Assembly (NCBI GenBank): GCA_025331445.1
Contig: JAIWNE010000007.1
Span: 434,001-498,000, forward strand
DNA from: Blakeslea trispora
Taxonomy: Eukaryota; Mucoromycota; Mucoromycetes; Mucorales; Choanephoraceae
Length of the DNA stretch: 64,000 bases
Direction of reading: 5' to 3'
The notes under the pieces were generated by a model. The model was given only the letters and a program-made list of their open reading frames with translations, was not told the origin of the DNA and searched no databases. The stretch's first letter is position 1. Each line of letters starts with the position of its first letter. The translations under genes were made by a program, and so were the position numbers. Shown piece by piece: positions 12,720 to 25,367 of the stretch.

Positions 12720-14980
12720 ATGGAATATATCAAAAGCCTCTTTTTACAAAATCAATCTAATCCTACTGTCAAAGTAAACTATGAAAACCATATTTATCGA
12801 AGTCATCATGCTGAACATGGATTCGTGAGCACTCCTCTTTATCCCAAGCTAAAAAAAGAAGACTGTACTATTGCAAAAGTCTGGAAAGAAACAGTAAAAG
12901 ACAATGCATACAAGTCAGTGTTTGGTTATCGACCTCTTATTAAGGTAAAAAGCCATACACATTATTGACCTATAATATACTTATTTCGTCAAAAGATTCA
13001 TACAAAAGAATCAAAGCCAAAGAATCCTGACGACAAGCCCAAAAAATGGTCTTATTTCGAGCTGGGAAATTACGAATGGATGAATTACCGTGAGGCTAAT
13101 GAGAAAGTCGAGAAGGTTGCTAGTGTGCTTCAGCGACAAGGCCTAAAGAACGGCGATATTGTTATTTTGTTTTGTAAGACACGAGCCGAATGGATGATAA
13201 CAGCCCTAGGTAAATCAAAAACTATGTTGTGCATTTAACAGCAAAGACCACCTGGGCTTACTCTTCTTTCTTAGCCTGCTTCACACTTGGTCTAGTTATC
13301 ACTACTGCTTATGATTCGATGCCAGCTGATGCTGTTAACCACATCATAAAAGAAACCGAGGCAAAAGCTATCTTTACAGAGGTAACAATAATAACAAAGA
13401 GATATACAAAATTGATTGCTTTTCTCAACTTTGAATATAGACTTCCCTTTTCAGCACACTCAACAAAGCATACAAAGAGCTTCCAAAAGAAAACCAACCA
13501 AAGTTTGTATTCTATACTGGAAAAGAATTTGAGGCTCCTGAAGAACTCAAGAGCTTTAAGGAGAGCAAAGCCGATGACGTAGAAATTGAACATTTCGATA
13601 AAATTTTGGAAGGAAACACCAAGAAGCTTGAAGTTAAAGTGCAACCTAAGCCTGAGGATCTGGCTCTGATTATGTACACCTCTGGTTCTACTGGTGCACC
13701 CAAAGGTGTTGAGCTAACACACACGAACATTATTGCTGCTATGGGTGCAGCTGAATATTTGGTCATCGAGCTTTTGGCACATGGCAATCATTCATACATT
13801 GGTTTCTTACCTTTGGCCCATGTGCTAGAATTCCTCGTTGAATTCATTATGGTATCGCTCGGCATACCCATAGGATATGGTAGTATTCGTACTCTCATGA
13901 ACGATTCTGTATGTGGACCCAATGGAGAAGGCAAAGGTGAAGGTGATTTGAAAGCTCTAAGACCTACTATCATGGCAGGTGTTCCAGCTGTCTGGGAGAA
14001 AATTAAGAAGGGTGTCGAATCACAGCTAGACAAGCAACACTGGACGGTTAAAAAGGCATTCGAAGGTATTTATTGTTCAGTATGTAAAGTATGGATTTCC
14101 AAATTGTTACTGATGCATTTTATATTCAGGTGCTGTTGAAATGAAATGGCGTATGCTGCAATTTTTTGGCAAACCAAATAGTCTAACTGACACATATGAT
14201 GCCATTATATTTCGCACCATTCGAGATATTACAGGTGGCCGCTTACAATATGGTGTTTCAGGCGGCGCACCAGTTTCATTTGAGACTCAAAAGTTTATAA
14301 CATCCACTTTATGTTATATGCTTCAGGGCTATGGTCTGACCGAATGCTGTGGTTTAGCTGCAATTACATTGCCCAATTTTGGCTTGATGACTGGTGCTAT
14401 TGGCCCACCTTCACCCTCAATCGAATTCCGCTTTGTAGACGTACCTGATACAGATTACAAAGCCAAAGACAATGTTGGAGAGTTATGGCTTCGGGGACCT
14501 TCCTTGATGCGCGGCTATCATAAGCGACCTGATTTAAACAAAGAAGCAATCACTGAAGATGGCTGGTTTAAGACAGGCGATATTGCACGTTTGGGATCTG
14601 ATGGCATGTTTTCTATAACCGATCGAGCAAAGAATTTGGTTAAGCTGGCCCATGGTGAATATATTGCATTGGAAGCACTTGAATCCAAATACCGTAATTC
14701 CAACGACATCAAGAATATATGTTTAGTTGCAGACAGCGATAAATCATACATTATTGGTGTTGTTGAACCATCGGATAACAATGTAGATAAGGACAAGCTT
14801 TTAAAGGAATTACAGCAAGTAGCTACTTCAAGTGGTTGTAGCAAAGTTGAAACAGTCAAGGACATTGTTGTAACTAGAGACAAGGACTGGCAAAAGGAAT
14901 TCATGACTACAAGTGGAAAAATCAAGCGCAAGGATATTGTCGAAAGTAACAAAGAAGAAATCGAAAAGATATATAAATAA
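12720..14980 (+). CDS. Long-chain acyl-CoA synthetase (Faa/LACS type)
   Basis: Activates free long-chain fatty acids to acyl-CoA with ATP, feeding lipid synthesis and beta-oxidation (EC 6.2.1.3 family). Exons: 12720-12944, 12996-13209, 13275-13381, 13441-14065, 14130-14980; 673 aa, a usual length for fungal Faa proteins. Motifs of the ANL adenylating superfamily are intact: the P-loop-like YTSGSTGAPKG (261-271), the adenylate-binding GYGLTE (457-462), and GWFKTGD with the conserved Asp (535-541). A C-terminal hinge and lid with the catalytic Lys region (SGKIKRKD) follows. Intron 2 is read to the AG at 13274, giving TALACFTLGLVITTAYDS, which matches the family; a nearer AG at 13241 would give a 32-nt intron and an alien insertion. 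No signal anchor or peroxisomal C-terminal tripeptide is seen, so location is unclear. The stop codon lies inside an AATAAA signal. Confidence 0.95.
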
Positions 14981-15787
14981 AGTTTCAGTTTCTAGTGATC
15001 ATACATATCCGCTTTCGATGAGAGCTAATGTAAAAGGATGATGGTGGCTTTTGTATCAAGGACAATGAAAGGTCAAATAGAACAATCCCATATTGCTTAT
15101 TTTCATTCCTACCAACAAACTTGTATACCTGAGGAAACAAATTAAAAAGGTTATGGCTGCTGACTTAGAGTGTTCAAAGCATCCTCCAAAGAAATCACTA
15201 ACTAATATATTTTATCTTTCAAGCACATTGCATCTCCAAACGAAGGTTGGTCCCACTGTTGCTGTCAATTTTGGAGAGGAGTGTGTCATTGCCTTCTGGA
15301 GGAAAGCAAGAGCAGAGAACAGCTAAAGGTATCTGTCAGAAAACGGTTCTGAAGAAACTCATTGGCTTGAGTGATATGTTTTAGTTGCGATGCCTTGGAA
15401 TCTTATCAGTGCGTAACTCCCTTAATGGTAAAGTACAAACTTCAGTTCTAGCTATTGTATCAGTCCAATGTATACTCAAAGAACTATCTATTTACACCTA
15501 TTTTTTCCCATATTGTCTATTCCCTCCGCTTCTCTTCACCATGACATTTAGCTGTCTGTTCCTCCCACCAGAATGTCATTTAAAGAATTTCAACTAAAAT
15601 AGGGTTTGGTTTACTATCTATCATTTTGATTAAGGATGTAGTACAAAAGGGGAAGGTAGTACAGTTTTAGTGTGGGATGATTGGTTGAAATAGACTTCGG
15701 TTATACTTTTTGTTACAAACCTAAACTCTTTTTTAAATCTTTTTTTTTTTTATTTATTTATCTATTTTCTTCTCTTTTATATTAACG
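14981..15787. other. Intergenic region
   Basis: No supported gene; the T-rich stretch at 15725-15787 directly before the next ATG is probably leader. Confidence 0.5.
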
Positions 15788-17119
15788 ATGGTATACTGGT
15801 CCAGTTTGAGCGCTATTGCTTTAGCATTGTCCTCTATCGCTTGTATTGCTGCACAAGATCAGATTCCGTTTAGCACACAAAAGAAGCACTCGGCGAAAAA
15901 TGCTCTAAGCAAAGCACACAAGTTGCTCCGTCATAATCTTTTAGTTGACACCCACAATGACCTTCCCATGTAAGCCAGGGTGATGCTTTTCTAAGTCGAT
16001 ACTTTATCTTGCTTATATCTCTGATTTTTTTTTAATATTTTTCAGGAACTTGGCATTTGATTATAAGGGTAAAATAAATGACCTTGATTTATCACATCTC
16101 GATTGGGGACACACAGATATCGAGCGTATTCGAAAGGGTCATCTATCCGGTCAATTTTGGAGTGTTTACTATGATTGTGAAGACACTGAATCCAACCAAG
16201 TTGTCAAGGCCTTGGAATCTATCGATGTAACAAAGCGAATGATCAACAAATACCCAAACATATTTGCACTTGCTACCAATACAGAAGAATTTACTAAGGC
16301 TCTTGCACATGGTCGTGTGGCCTCTGCAATGGGCATGGAAGGCGGTCAAATGATTGATAGTTCAATGGTTGTATTGCGCCAAATGTACGAATTAGGTATC
16401 CGCTATATGACTGTAAGTGGTAATATACCTTTTTCTGTTCTCTCTTCTGCTCTCTAAACACTTGTCTTACTGCATAGCTTACCCATAACTGCCATACACC
16501 TTGGGCCGAATCCTGTTGCGATCCCAATCCACCACCATTTGACAAAGGTCTTGGGCTTACTGAATTCGGAAAGAACATTGTGCTTGAAATGAATCGTCTT
16601 GGTATGATGGTTGATATCTCACACGTTGCACATGCGACTATGCATGCTGTTCTCAACACTACCAAAGCGCCTGTCTTGTTTTCTCATTCATCTAGTCACG
16701 CGCTTTGCAATATCGAAAGAAACGTACCCGACACTGTTCTTCAGCGCTTAGATGAAACTGATGGTGTAGTTATGGTCAACTTTTACAACTATTTCGTTCA
16801 ATGCGATCCCACAAAAGAAGCCACTTTAAAAGATGTTGCGGATCATATTGAATATATAGCCTCCGTTGCAGGTCGTCAACGAGTAGGCATTGGCGCTGAT
16901 TTTAACGGTATCGAAAAGACACCTATTGGACTCGAAGATGTCAGCAAATACCCTGATCTCTTTGCTGAATTGATCCAACGTGGATGGTCCGATCACGATC
17001 TGGTTGGATTGGCTGGCAAGAACCTTTTGCGTGTTTGGTCCAAGGTCGAGAAAGTGAGTAAATCACTTCAAAAGGCACATACACTGCCCTCTGAGGCGCG
17101 ATTGGATGATTTCTCTTAA
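15788..17119 (+). CDS. Membrane dipeptidase, peptidase family M19
   Basis: Zinc-dependent dipeptidase of the renal dipeptidase family, hydrolysing dipeptides outside the cytosol. Exons 15788-15969, 16046-16412 and 16478-17119; 396 aa, the normal length. Residues 1-22 form a signal peptide ([13 protein letters not shown] at the cleavage end). Metal-site elements of the family are present: DTHND (54-58, the HxD pair), the bridging Glu in MEGGQ (E159), [12 protein letters not shown], and the paired His region FSHSSSHAL; the later GADFNGIE stands where relatives usually have DFDG. The C-terminus lacks a clear hydrophobic GPI-attachment tail, so it is more likely secreted or vacuolar than anchored. 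A poly(A)-signal-like AATAAA overlaps the stop codon, and the next gene starts 77 bp downstream on the same strand. Confidence 0.95.
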
Positions 17120-17196
17120 ATAAATCAGCATAAATTAAATTTTGATTTTTTTTTTTTTACCTCCTTTGCTTTATTTTTGTTTCACTTCATTTAGTC

Positions 17197-20100
17197 ATGT
17201 CGACTGAAAACAGCTACGATGCCATACCTGATAGTGAACAGCCCAATAGTACTCAGGCAGAAGCAAGCTCTGGTGGACTAAGGCGCACAAGAAGCTTTGA
17301 ATATAAATATTTAGCAGACAAGAACAAGCTCTTGAAATTAATTTTCGTCTGTATTTTATTGTTCGTTTGCCTCCTTGTAGGTTTGGCGGCATTCCTCCCT
17401 GATAACAGACAGCGCAAGAAATATCTAAAGATGCAAAAGCCAGTTTCTCTCAGAATCTCTGCAGAAACTTTCAAAGCTGGTTTGTCAAAATGCCATCAAA
17501 TTTCTAAACAAGCTAAAGGTATATCAAGCAAAAGCAGTATTCGATCAAAGAATCCAAGGACGCCGGATAATGTCCAGCCTGTACTCTTGAGGAACGCAAC
17601 GCTATGGGATGGTGAAGGTAGTGTGATAAGCGCAGTAGATATCTTGATGGTCAATGGCGTGATTCATGAAATAAATCACAACATTCAGACTACGAAAAAC
17701 GTATCAGTTACCGATGTCAAGGGACACATTGTATCTCCTGGACTAGTAGACATGCATACGTAAGAATAGAAACTATAACTTGACGTTCTAAGGATATTCA
17801 TAAACTTTCTGACAGTCATTTGGGTGTAATGTCTTGGCCTAGCTTCTCAGGTACATCAGATGGAAATGAAGCTGTTCAGCCCTTAGTTCCTTTTGTTAGA
17901 GCCATTGATGCCTTCAACCCTTCAGGCAAAGCAATCGAAATTGTTTCATCAGGAGGAGTTACAACGGCTCTTGTATTGCCTGGTTCGAGTAATTTGATAG
18001 GCGGCGAAGCTTATGTCTTTAAATTAAGGCCTACCAAATCTTTAAGTAACCAGGACATGCTTGCGCAAGCAGGTGTCGATGAGGCGCTTGAAAAGAAATG
18101 GCGATATCTCAAAATGGCATGTGGAGAAAACCCAAAAGTAAATCGCGAAGGAGGAATATCGGATATACTGTTGCCTTCATGATTTACTCATCTGTCCTTC
18201 TCCCTTAGAATAACTATGGGCGTAAACAACAACGAATGCCATTAACCCGTATGTTGCTCTCAACAAACTCAATGTTCTATAGAATTATGAATTAAGTAGC
18301 TTACAATGTCACTTTTTTCATAGGCATGGGAGAGGCTTATCTGTTTCGTCAGGCTTTCACAGATGCCCAAAAACTAGTTGAGGCTCAAAACGATTGGTGT
18401 TCAAATGCTCAAGAAGCAGGCTATAGTGATACTGATCAGGACTGGCCCCATTTTGACAGACCATTCCCTGAAGACATCAAACTAGAATCACTAGCAGCAC
18501 TGCTGCGGGGTGAGGTTAAGCTAAATATCCATTGCTACGAAACTCATGATATTGAAGCCATGTTGAGACATGCTAAAGAATTCGGATTCGAAATCAGCGC
18601 TTTTCATCATGCTTTAGAAGCATATCGAATTCCTGAGCTTATAAAAAAAGCATCTAACAACATCACTGTAGCTACATTTGCTGACCATTGGGGCTTCAAG
18701 AAAGAAAGCTATGGTGCTTCAACAGACTCTCCTAAAATTCTTTTTGAAGCAGGCATTCCTGTTGCGTTGAAAACTGATCATCCAGTTATTAACTCTCAAC
18801 ATTTAGTATTCGAAGCAGCCAAAGCGGCTCACTATGGTCTACCTGAACAAGAGGCATTCAAAGCCATCACTTCGGTTCCTGCAAAAGCCTTAGGTTTAGG
18901 CCATCGCCTAGGCTCCCTAAAAGTCGGTTATGATGCTGATGTAGTCATTTGGGACCGTCACCCATTGTCGCTGGGTGCTGCACCAATCCAGGTGTATATT
19001 GACGGGATTCCTTTATTTGAGCAAAAGCCAATCGAAGCTGTATTTGAAGCAGCAGTATCAAAAAAGACTTCAACCAGCTCGACTCTGAAGAAGAATTTCA
19101 GAAATTACATTATCAAAAACATTGAAAAGAACTATATGCATAAAGATGCAGTACATGAATTTGGAGCTTCCATGATTATCAAAGATGGAGATATCTTGTG
19201 TACCACTAACTGCAGCTCTAGCTTCTTTTTAGAAGCAAGCGAAACCTTCGAGACGATTGATATCAAAGGCGGATATGTATTACCAGTATAGTATCAAAAA
19301 GCTTTTACAAAAAAATCCAACTACAAGTGAAATATTAACAATATTGTCTGTCTATAGGGTATTGTTGCTGTTGGATCAAAGCTAGGTTTAAGTGAGATCC
19401 CGTCTGAAGGTTCTACTGGTGATGGCATTGTCCCTTCTTCTTATTCTACTGATCCAAAAGCTGTAATAGAGGCTATTGATGGTCTGAAGTTAGGAGCGAA
19501 AAAGCTCAAGGAAGCTTATAAAGGCGGTGTGCTAACAACCATTAGCTCTCCAGTCTCTAATAACATTGTTATGGGCATTAGCACCGCATTTAGAACAATT
19601 GCTGAACCAAGTAAGTGGGTGCATTTTTCTTTTCCCTCATGTTTTTCTCTTAAATTGTACCTTTATAAGCTTTAGACCAAGATGCAATTCTCTCTCGTCA
19701 TGCTGCACTACATCTACAAATTGGCGATTCTGTTAAATCAAGCGCTTTCCCCACTATTTCTTCTCAAGTTGCATTCTTACGAAAATTGTTCATTGAGCAT
19801 GTAAAGGAAGATAATTGGTATGGTAAAGCTGCATACGGCAAAATTCCCATCATTATCTCTGTCAACAACAAGGATGAGATTGCATCCATCATTCAGTTAA
19901 AAGAAACCGTAATACCCAATGCTCGCTTAGCTATCATGGGAGGTGCAGAATCATACGTTCTAGCTGAACATTTAGCTAGAGCGAATATTGCTGTCATTTT
20001 GCGACCTCATCTGTGCACACCTGAAAAGTTTGACTCTGCTCATTGCCTGACAGGCGCGCCCTTAACCAAAGGTACAGCGGCTCATATATTGCATCAGCAC

Positions 20101-20391
20101 GGTGTAAAACTCGGTTTAGGAGTTTCTTTTGATGGTTGGGCTCGTAATTTGGCTTGGGATGCTGGTTGGATATCTGCTACTTCTCCTTCAGATGATTTGT
20201 TTGTTTCTGAATCAGAAGCTATTGAATTCATTACTACTAACCTTCAAGAAATATTTGGCTTAAAGACAAAAGGTGAAGCCGAAATTGATTCTCAAGATGA
20301 AAGTTTCGTTGTATGGTCTGGTAATCCATTAAAGTTGAAGAGCAGACCTTTATTTGTATACACTAAAAAAAATGGATTACAGCCCTTTTAA
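17197..20391 (+). CDS. Membrane-anchored tandem amidohydrolase-like protein
   Basis: Predicted 951-aa type II membrane protein of the metal-dependent amidohydrolase superfamily (imidazolonepropionase-like). Exons: 17197-17759, 17816-18137, 18209-18248, 18324-19285, 19358-19610, 19676-20391, all frames kept. A cytoplasmic N-terminus of about 44 residues precedes one helix (residues 45-67). The first hydrolase domain has the composite strand region (VQPVLLRNATLWDGEG), GLVDMHTHLG with the HxH pair (H187, H189), further His near 378-404 (LNIHCYETHDI, AFHHALEAY) and the metal-site Asp in ALKTDHPV (D459). It ends with the usual LGSLKVGYDADVVIWD signature. A second domain-like half starts near 590, but its equivalent of GLVDMHTHLG reads PGIVAVGSKLGL, so the metal ligands are lost; later it still has GVKLGLGVSFDGWARN. 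Probably a duplicated enzyme whose second half is structural. The substrate is unknown. The gene converges on WDR7 128 bp away. Confidence 0.88.
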
Positions 20392-20519
20392 AAAAGAGAG
20401 AACAAACCATAAGTTTTCAAGACTTTCTCTTTTTTTTTTTTGAAGAACAGCAGATAACAAAAATAATAGGAGAGTTTAATTAGTTTGATTATACCACGAA
20501 ATAAAAACCATCTTCACAT

Positions 20520-23500
20520 TTAGACATTAAAGCTCATGACTAAATCTTGGACGCGTAGTCTGACACATTTGCTTGACGTCCATTCAAAACGCACATGTTG
20601 AATGATATCTGCAAGCTCTAATGTACCTACAACAGAAGTTGATATTTGTGAGTCCTTATTGTTGGCTTGGGCAAGCTACTACTCACTATCTGGCATGGCA
20701 AATGAAAAGACTTTGTGAGGCTTCTGTGATCCTCCCTCTAGATGAGATGTGGCTAAGCCTTGTGAAAAGCTGCTAGTAATCATACCAATCAAGCTCAAAT
20801 TGGTATGCCAAACGCGCACATTGGGCTCGACAAGAGAGCATGTGGCTATCAGTTTAGCATCAGGGGAAAAGGCAAGAGCTGAGACAGGACCGACATGGCC
20901 TTCAAGTACAACAGACCGAGTGGCTGTTCTGACATCATAGATCACTGAAGCACCTTCTAATGTTCCAAGAGCTAGTTTCTGAGTGCTGCTACTAAAATCA
21001 ACTGAAGGATAACTACAAAGAACAGATAACCAATCGAGTCAGCACATCAGATAAGTGAGTACATAGAAATCATGGTATCTGTAAGGTTATTCACTTACGT
21101 TTTGACCAGGTCATGTAGAATGGGTGTGACAGATGGTAACATTGCCTCTCGCAAATAAGGTATGTTGGGATCTAATGTCTTGACAATAGCTTCTATGACA
21201 CTATGGATGTGTGAGTAAAGTAAAATAGGCTCCTTTCGCACAAACGATCCAACGATCTTGAGACAGCGCATTCGATCGTTGATGGACTTTGCATTCATAG
21301 TATCAAATGTCAATGTATTAATCACCAAAGGCATGTTGGTTCTTGATATTTGAAAGACGGCCATCTTGGCACCACGGCTAACCAAGGCCATAACAGGCTG
21401 AGTATCGGTTGCATATAGAAATAGAGTCCTGAGTACTTCTGCGGCATTGATATACGCTTCCCAAGTCTGAAACCCTTGACTCAGGAGCTCCATAGAAGAG
21501 AGAGTGCGCGCCATAGATCCAGTAGAAAGACTTTCATTTGTATGCTGACGTGACTCATCAAGCTCAGCATCAGACAAAAGGATAGTTAAGCTAAGTGCAG
21601 TTGATTTACGAACACGAGGACTAAGGATTTGCGGTTGATCGCAGCCCATGATGCCGAGCACGATAGATGCGCGAGCCATCATTTGAGGTCCGTTGTTTTC
21701 TGAAGCAATGGAGGTCGGTACTGTATAAAAGAGAATAAAAAAGAATACATTACTATTTCTATACCAAAAAGAAAGTCGTTGCTTTTCTTACAAAAGGCCT
21801 CCCAATAATCCACTAACGATTTGACATCTTGTTCTGAAAGACCACTAATAGCACTTGAAAATAAAGATCGAGCTTTAAAACAAAAATGATTAAAAAGACT
21901 CATATTCTATATTTATATGTTATACACAAGTTACCTGATGAATCTTGCCAGTATTTGCTAAACAATGACAAAGAAGGAAACCGATATTCTTCTCCAACAA
22001 TTAAAGGTAAAGCCATAGCATATCCTGAAATTAGGTCAGAGCTTCTGCTTTCTTGTCCAGCCATGTATACCACTGCCTTTCCCAACAAAGCAATAGACAG
22101 CAATCGGATAGCAGTCATTGATGGTGAGATAGTCCAAGCTTGTCTTTCATTTTTGAGTGGGGCAAGTACAGAAACGTTTCCGTTTGCACTAGCAAATATG
22201 TTGTTTGTTACAGTAGATGTCATACTTATCCTTTTTTTTTAGTGCTTACCCTTTCAATCCATAACTTATATTCGGGTGCAGTTGTTTTGTTACGTTCAGT
22301 AAAGAGCTGCATACCTGTTCAAATGCTTCGCTAACCTGCCAGGAGACAATGACAGACATGACTGCTTTGATTAGCTCTATCTTTCTTTCACTCAGAGAAT
22401 TCGATTGTTTGCTTTCCTCTATGTTGTCAAGAGGATCATCTTTGTCAGGTCTGAATGTCAGGATATCAGGAACAACTGCATCAAAGTTACTAGACAACGA
22501 GGCTTTCAAGATAGGATGTATACTGTTGTCTTGAAAGTTGTTTTCAGTAGCCAAGTGGGACATACGAGTATAAATATCATGAGCAAGACGACGTATATTT
22601 ACTGTAAACACTTGTGCTATATTCTTTGATGATTGAGATGCTACAAAAGAGTATTACTTTAGAAATGCGTGATAGAAAGAATGTCTTCTTTTTTTTTACA
22701 TCTAAATATTACCATTATGATTAGTGGTGATAGGTTTGACTTGTACTGTTTGTTTATTGCCGCCTGTGCTCGCGTTTTCTGTCATGTTATTGACTGGCCA
22801 TCGATCATCTTCTAGCACTTGTTGTGCACTCTTGCCATGAAGAACTCGATCCAAGTGGGCTGTTTGCATCTGGAGCAAACAATGTCAATTTGATTTATCA
22901 ATGTCTGTCTAATTCTTAGTTGGTTACCTGCCAAACATAGGCGCTTTCATCGTGATATCCAAACACTAAATAATCTTCAGATGTTCTCCATTGAATTTTT
23001 GAGAGAGGATGAGGGTATCCAGGAAAAATGAAGAGACTTGAATGATATCAACAAGAGGTCTCTACGTTAGTATGTATCTCTCCAGACAAAGTTGTAGGCC
23101 TACCAGGTCATAGAATCTACTGAAATCAAAGCGACTGAGTTATCTTGCGCAACTGAAATAATGCATCCTCGAACTCTGGTGTCCTTTTGTTCAGCAGGTT
23201 CGATAAACGAATCTACTGGCATGCAATGAACTGCACAAGAGGATATGTATTTGCCGTCACTATAAAGCAATAATTGTGTTAAAAGCTTTCACTTGTTCTC
23301 TTCAAGAGCTCAAAAGGCAGAGGAAAAAAAATACACTACATAAGGTTCCAGATCTTAACAGCACCATCTTGTCCACCTGATAGTAGGTAGCGTTGATCTG
23401 ATATGTGGCGCTCGGGTACTATGATACATGTAATAGCACCCTGATGAGCACGTGTAAATACCCTAACGTCGTCACGTCCTTCCAGATGATTTGGAATATC

Positions 23501-25367
23501 TGAAAAGTAAAGCAAAGCTAATGATAAAGGTACAACACAGATCGTTCCGGATTCTGATGACCGTGTTAAAGATAGAGGATAAATTGTATGCTCCCTCTTT
23601 CTTTTTTGAGAAATGCAAATAAGTTCCCTTACCATACCCAATGGCCAAATGATTAGTATTTACTGGTGCAGTCGCTGTAATTTGGCCAAATGAAGGATCG
23701 ACTTTATGCACCAAAGGCCATATGGATCCAAATGTATCGTCTGAAGTTATTCATAAAAAAAAAAGTGAAAAGTGTTATATAATAGCGACTCGAACGAAGC
23801 ACTAATTTCTAACCTATATTGTAGATAATTTCAGAATGTTGCGTTTGAATAGGTACAACCGAATAACCAGATTCTTCAGAGCAATTTACTATGTTTATAA
23901 GCAGAGGTTGATTCTGACTTCCAGGCCTCTGTATGATAGACGTTACTGTACTACAGTGCTCGTTAAGACCTATAGCTTATTAACAAATCAAGATTTAACA
24001 AAAGTAGCCGTTTCTCACCTTGATTGTTGAGTTTATAAGTGCACATGAGAACTGGTTGACATACGTCTTCTTTTACTTCAAGTCGATAATGGTATACATG
24101 GCCCTCCTATATCAAACAGATTATTATAAGAACATATAAGCAAAACATTGTTCGTTCATACACGATTCCAAACAAGAAACTGATCATGATCAAAAAATGA
24201 TCCACCTGTCCAAGGCGAATTTAGGCCGGCCGAGACTTCGCACTGTAAATCAAACTTCATTTCTCGCATAGTAAACAACTAACAAGAAAACATATTAAAG
24301 TTGTCTATAGCATCCCAAAGTTTCATGTCTTACTATCGCTTTCTTATCAGCAAGAGCCAAAAACATGTCTGAACGGACAGGATTACTCAAAAGATCAAAA
24401 GCCTCATCAAATGGTGCATATGTATTTTCCCGATCTTTGAATATAACATGCTTTGTGGAATCGAAATCCCAAATGTTTAGTTTTCCATCTATAGTAGCGG
24501 TCAATAGTCTTGATGAGTTTTGCTCTAACGGTAAAAAAAACGAAATGAATTTCCTTTGTTACAAGCTTTTTTTTTTGTATTTATGCACCTGGATCAAATA
24601 AGTCGATACAAGTAACCCAGTTTGAATGACCGCCCCAAACACGGACGACCTACACCAATCAAACAACGCTATCAGCATAAACCAAACCAAACCGAAAAAG
24701 CTCAAAGAAAAAAGGTTGTTTACTTCTAGGTTAGATGCATTCAAGATGGTAATCTCATTGGCTTGTCCACAACAAAAAATGTGTTTCTCGGAAAACTATC
24801 AATTGTTTTTTTTTTCAAAGACTCTCAATCAGTTAACAGTGATGACTTGTTTACTTTTTCGCTTACTCGAGGAAACACTTTAAGAAAGCGAGGTACACCA
24901 TAAAATCCAACTGAATTCACTGCCTGACATCGGCCATCCAAAGCACACCAACGTGCAATCTCACTAAGCATAATAAAAAAAATAAACTAAAGGTCTACGC
25001 GGCTTTATGCAAAGAACAAACTCACCCGTCTTCAGAAGCACTGATTAGCACATTCTCTGATTTCGATAGTGCATCTGTCTCTGCCTTTAAAACACACAAG
25101 GCAACAACAGGTGACTTGTGTCCAACAAGCATACATGCATGCTATGTGAATAAACAGACAAACATGAGCTCATGTCGTTTAGAGACAAACAGTAATGAGG
25201 AGAGAAAAACTTGCCTCTAATTGATTTTGTTGAGTAAGGGTATAGACCCAAATATTGCCATCTTTTTGTCCAGCATAAATATTTGGGTGATGGTAAGTGA
25301 TACAGCTCACATTTGAATTAGCAAAATCATGCCAAACCACAAGTGGCAGTGACACAGAAGATGCCAT
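20520..25367 (-). CDS. WDR7: WDR7 / rabconnectin-3 beta homologue
   Basis: WD40 protein that in animals partners rabconnectin-3 alpha (DMXL, yeast Rav1-like) to regulate V-ATPase assembly and vesicle acidification. Twenty exons on the minus strand: 25367-25215, 25141-25026, 24963-24867, 24795-24724, 24649-24589, 24524-24334, 24278-24162, 24106-24019, 23969-23814, 23740-23633, 23553-23340, 23259-23104, 23036-22928, 22869-22713, 22640-22250, 22188-21935, 21872-21792, 21720-21099, 21012-20687, 20626-20520. This gives 1191 aa (the human protein is nearer 1490). Diagnostic segments are the N-terminal blade MASSVSLPLVVW, GHKSPVVA with SASEDGEIARWCALDGRC, SGGQDGAVKIW, WRTSEDYLVFGYHDESAYVW, WTISPSMTAIRLLS, ARASIVLGIMGCD, and the C-terminal YDVRTATRSVVLEGHVGPVS. 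WD blades lie at both ends with a helical middle. Intron 1 uses a GC donor; the acceptor before exon 7 is ambiguous (24279 or 24243, 12 aa difference). Confidence 0.93.

Noticed and set aside
13210..13241. A 32-nt intron in the acyl-CoA synthetase gene
   Set aside because: Too short, and it inserts AKTTWAYSSFL. The AG at 13274 gives a 65-nt intron and a family-like TALACFTLGL.
17053..17194. Splice fusion of dipeptidase and amidohydrolase using GTGAGT and the TTTAG before the second ATG
   Set aside because: The join is out of frame, and the dipeptidase C-terminus in the candidate intron looks family-typical.
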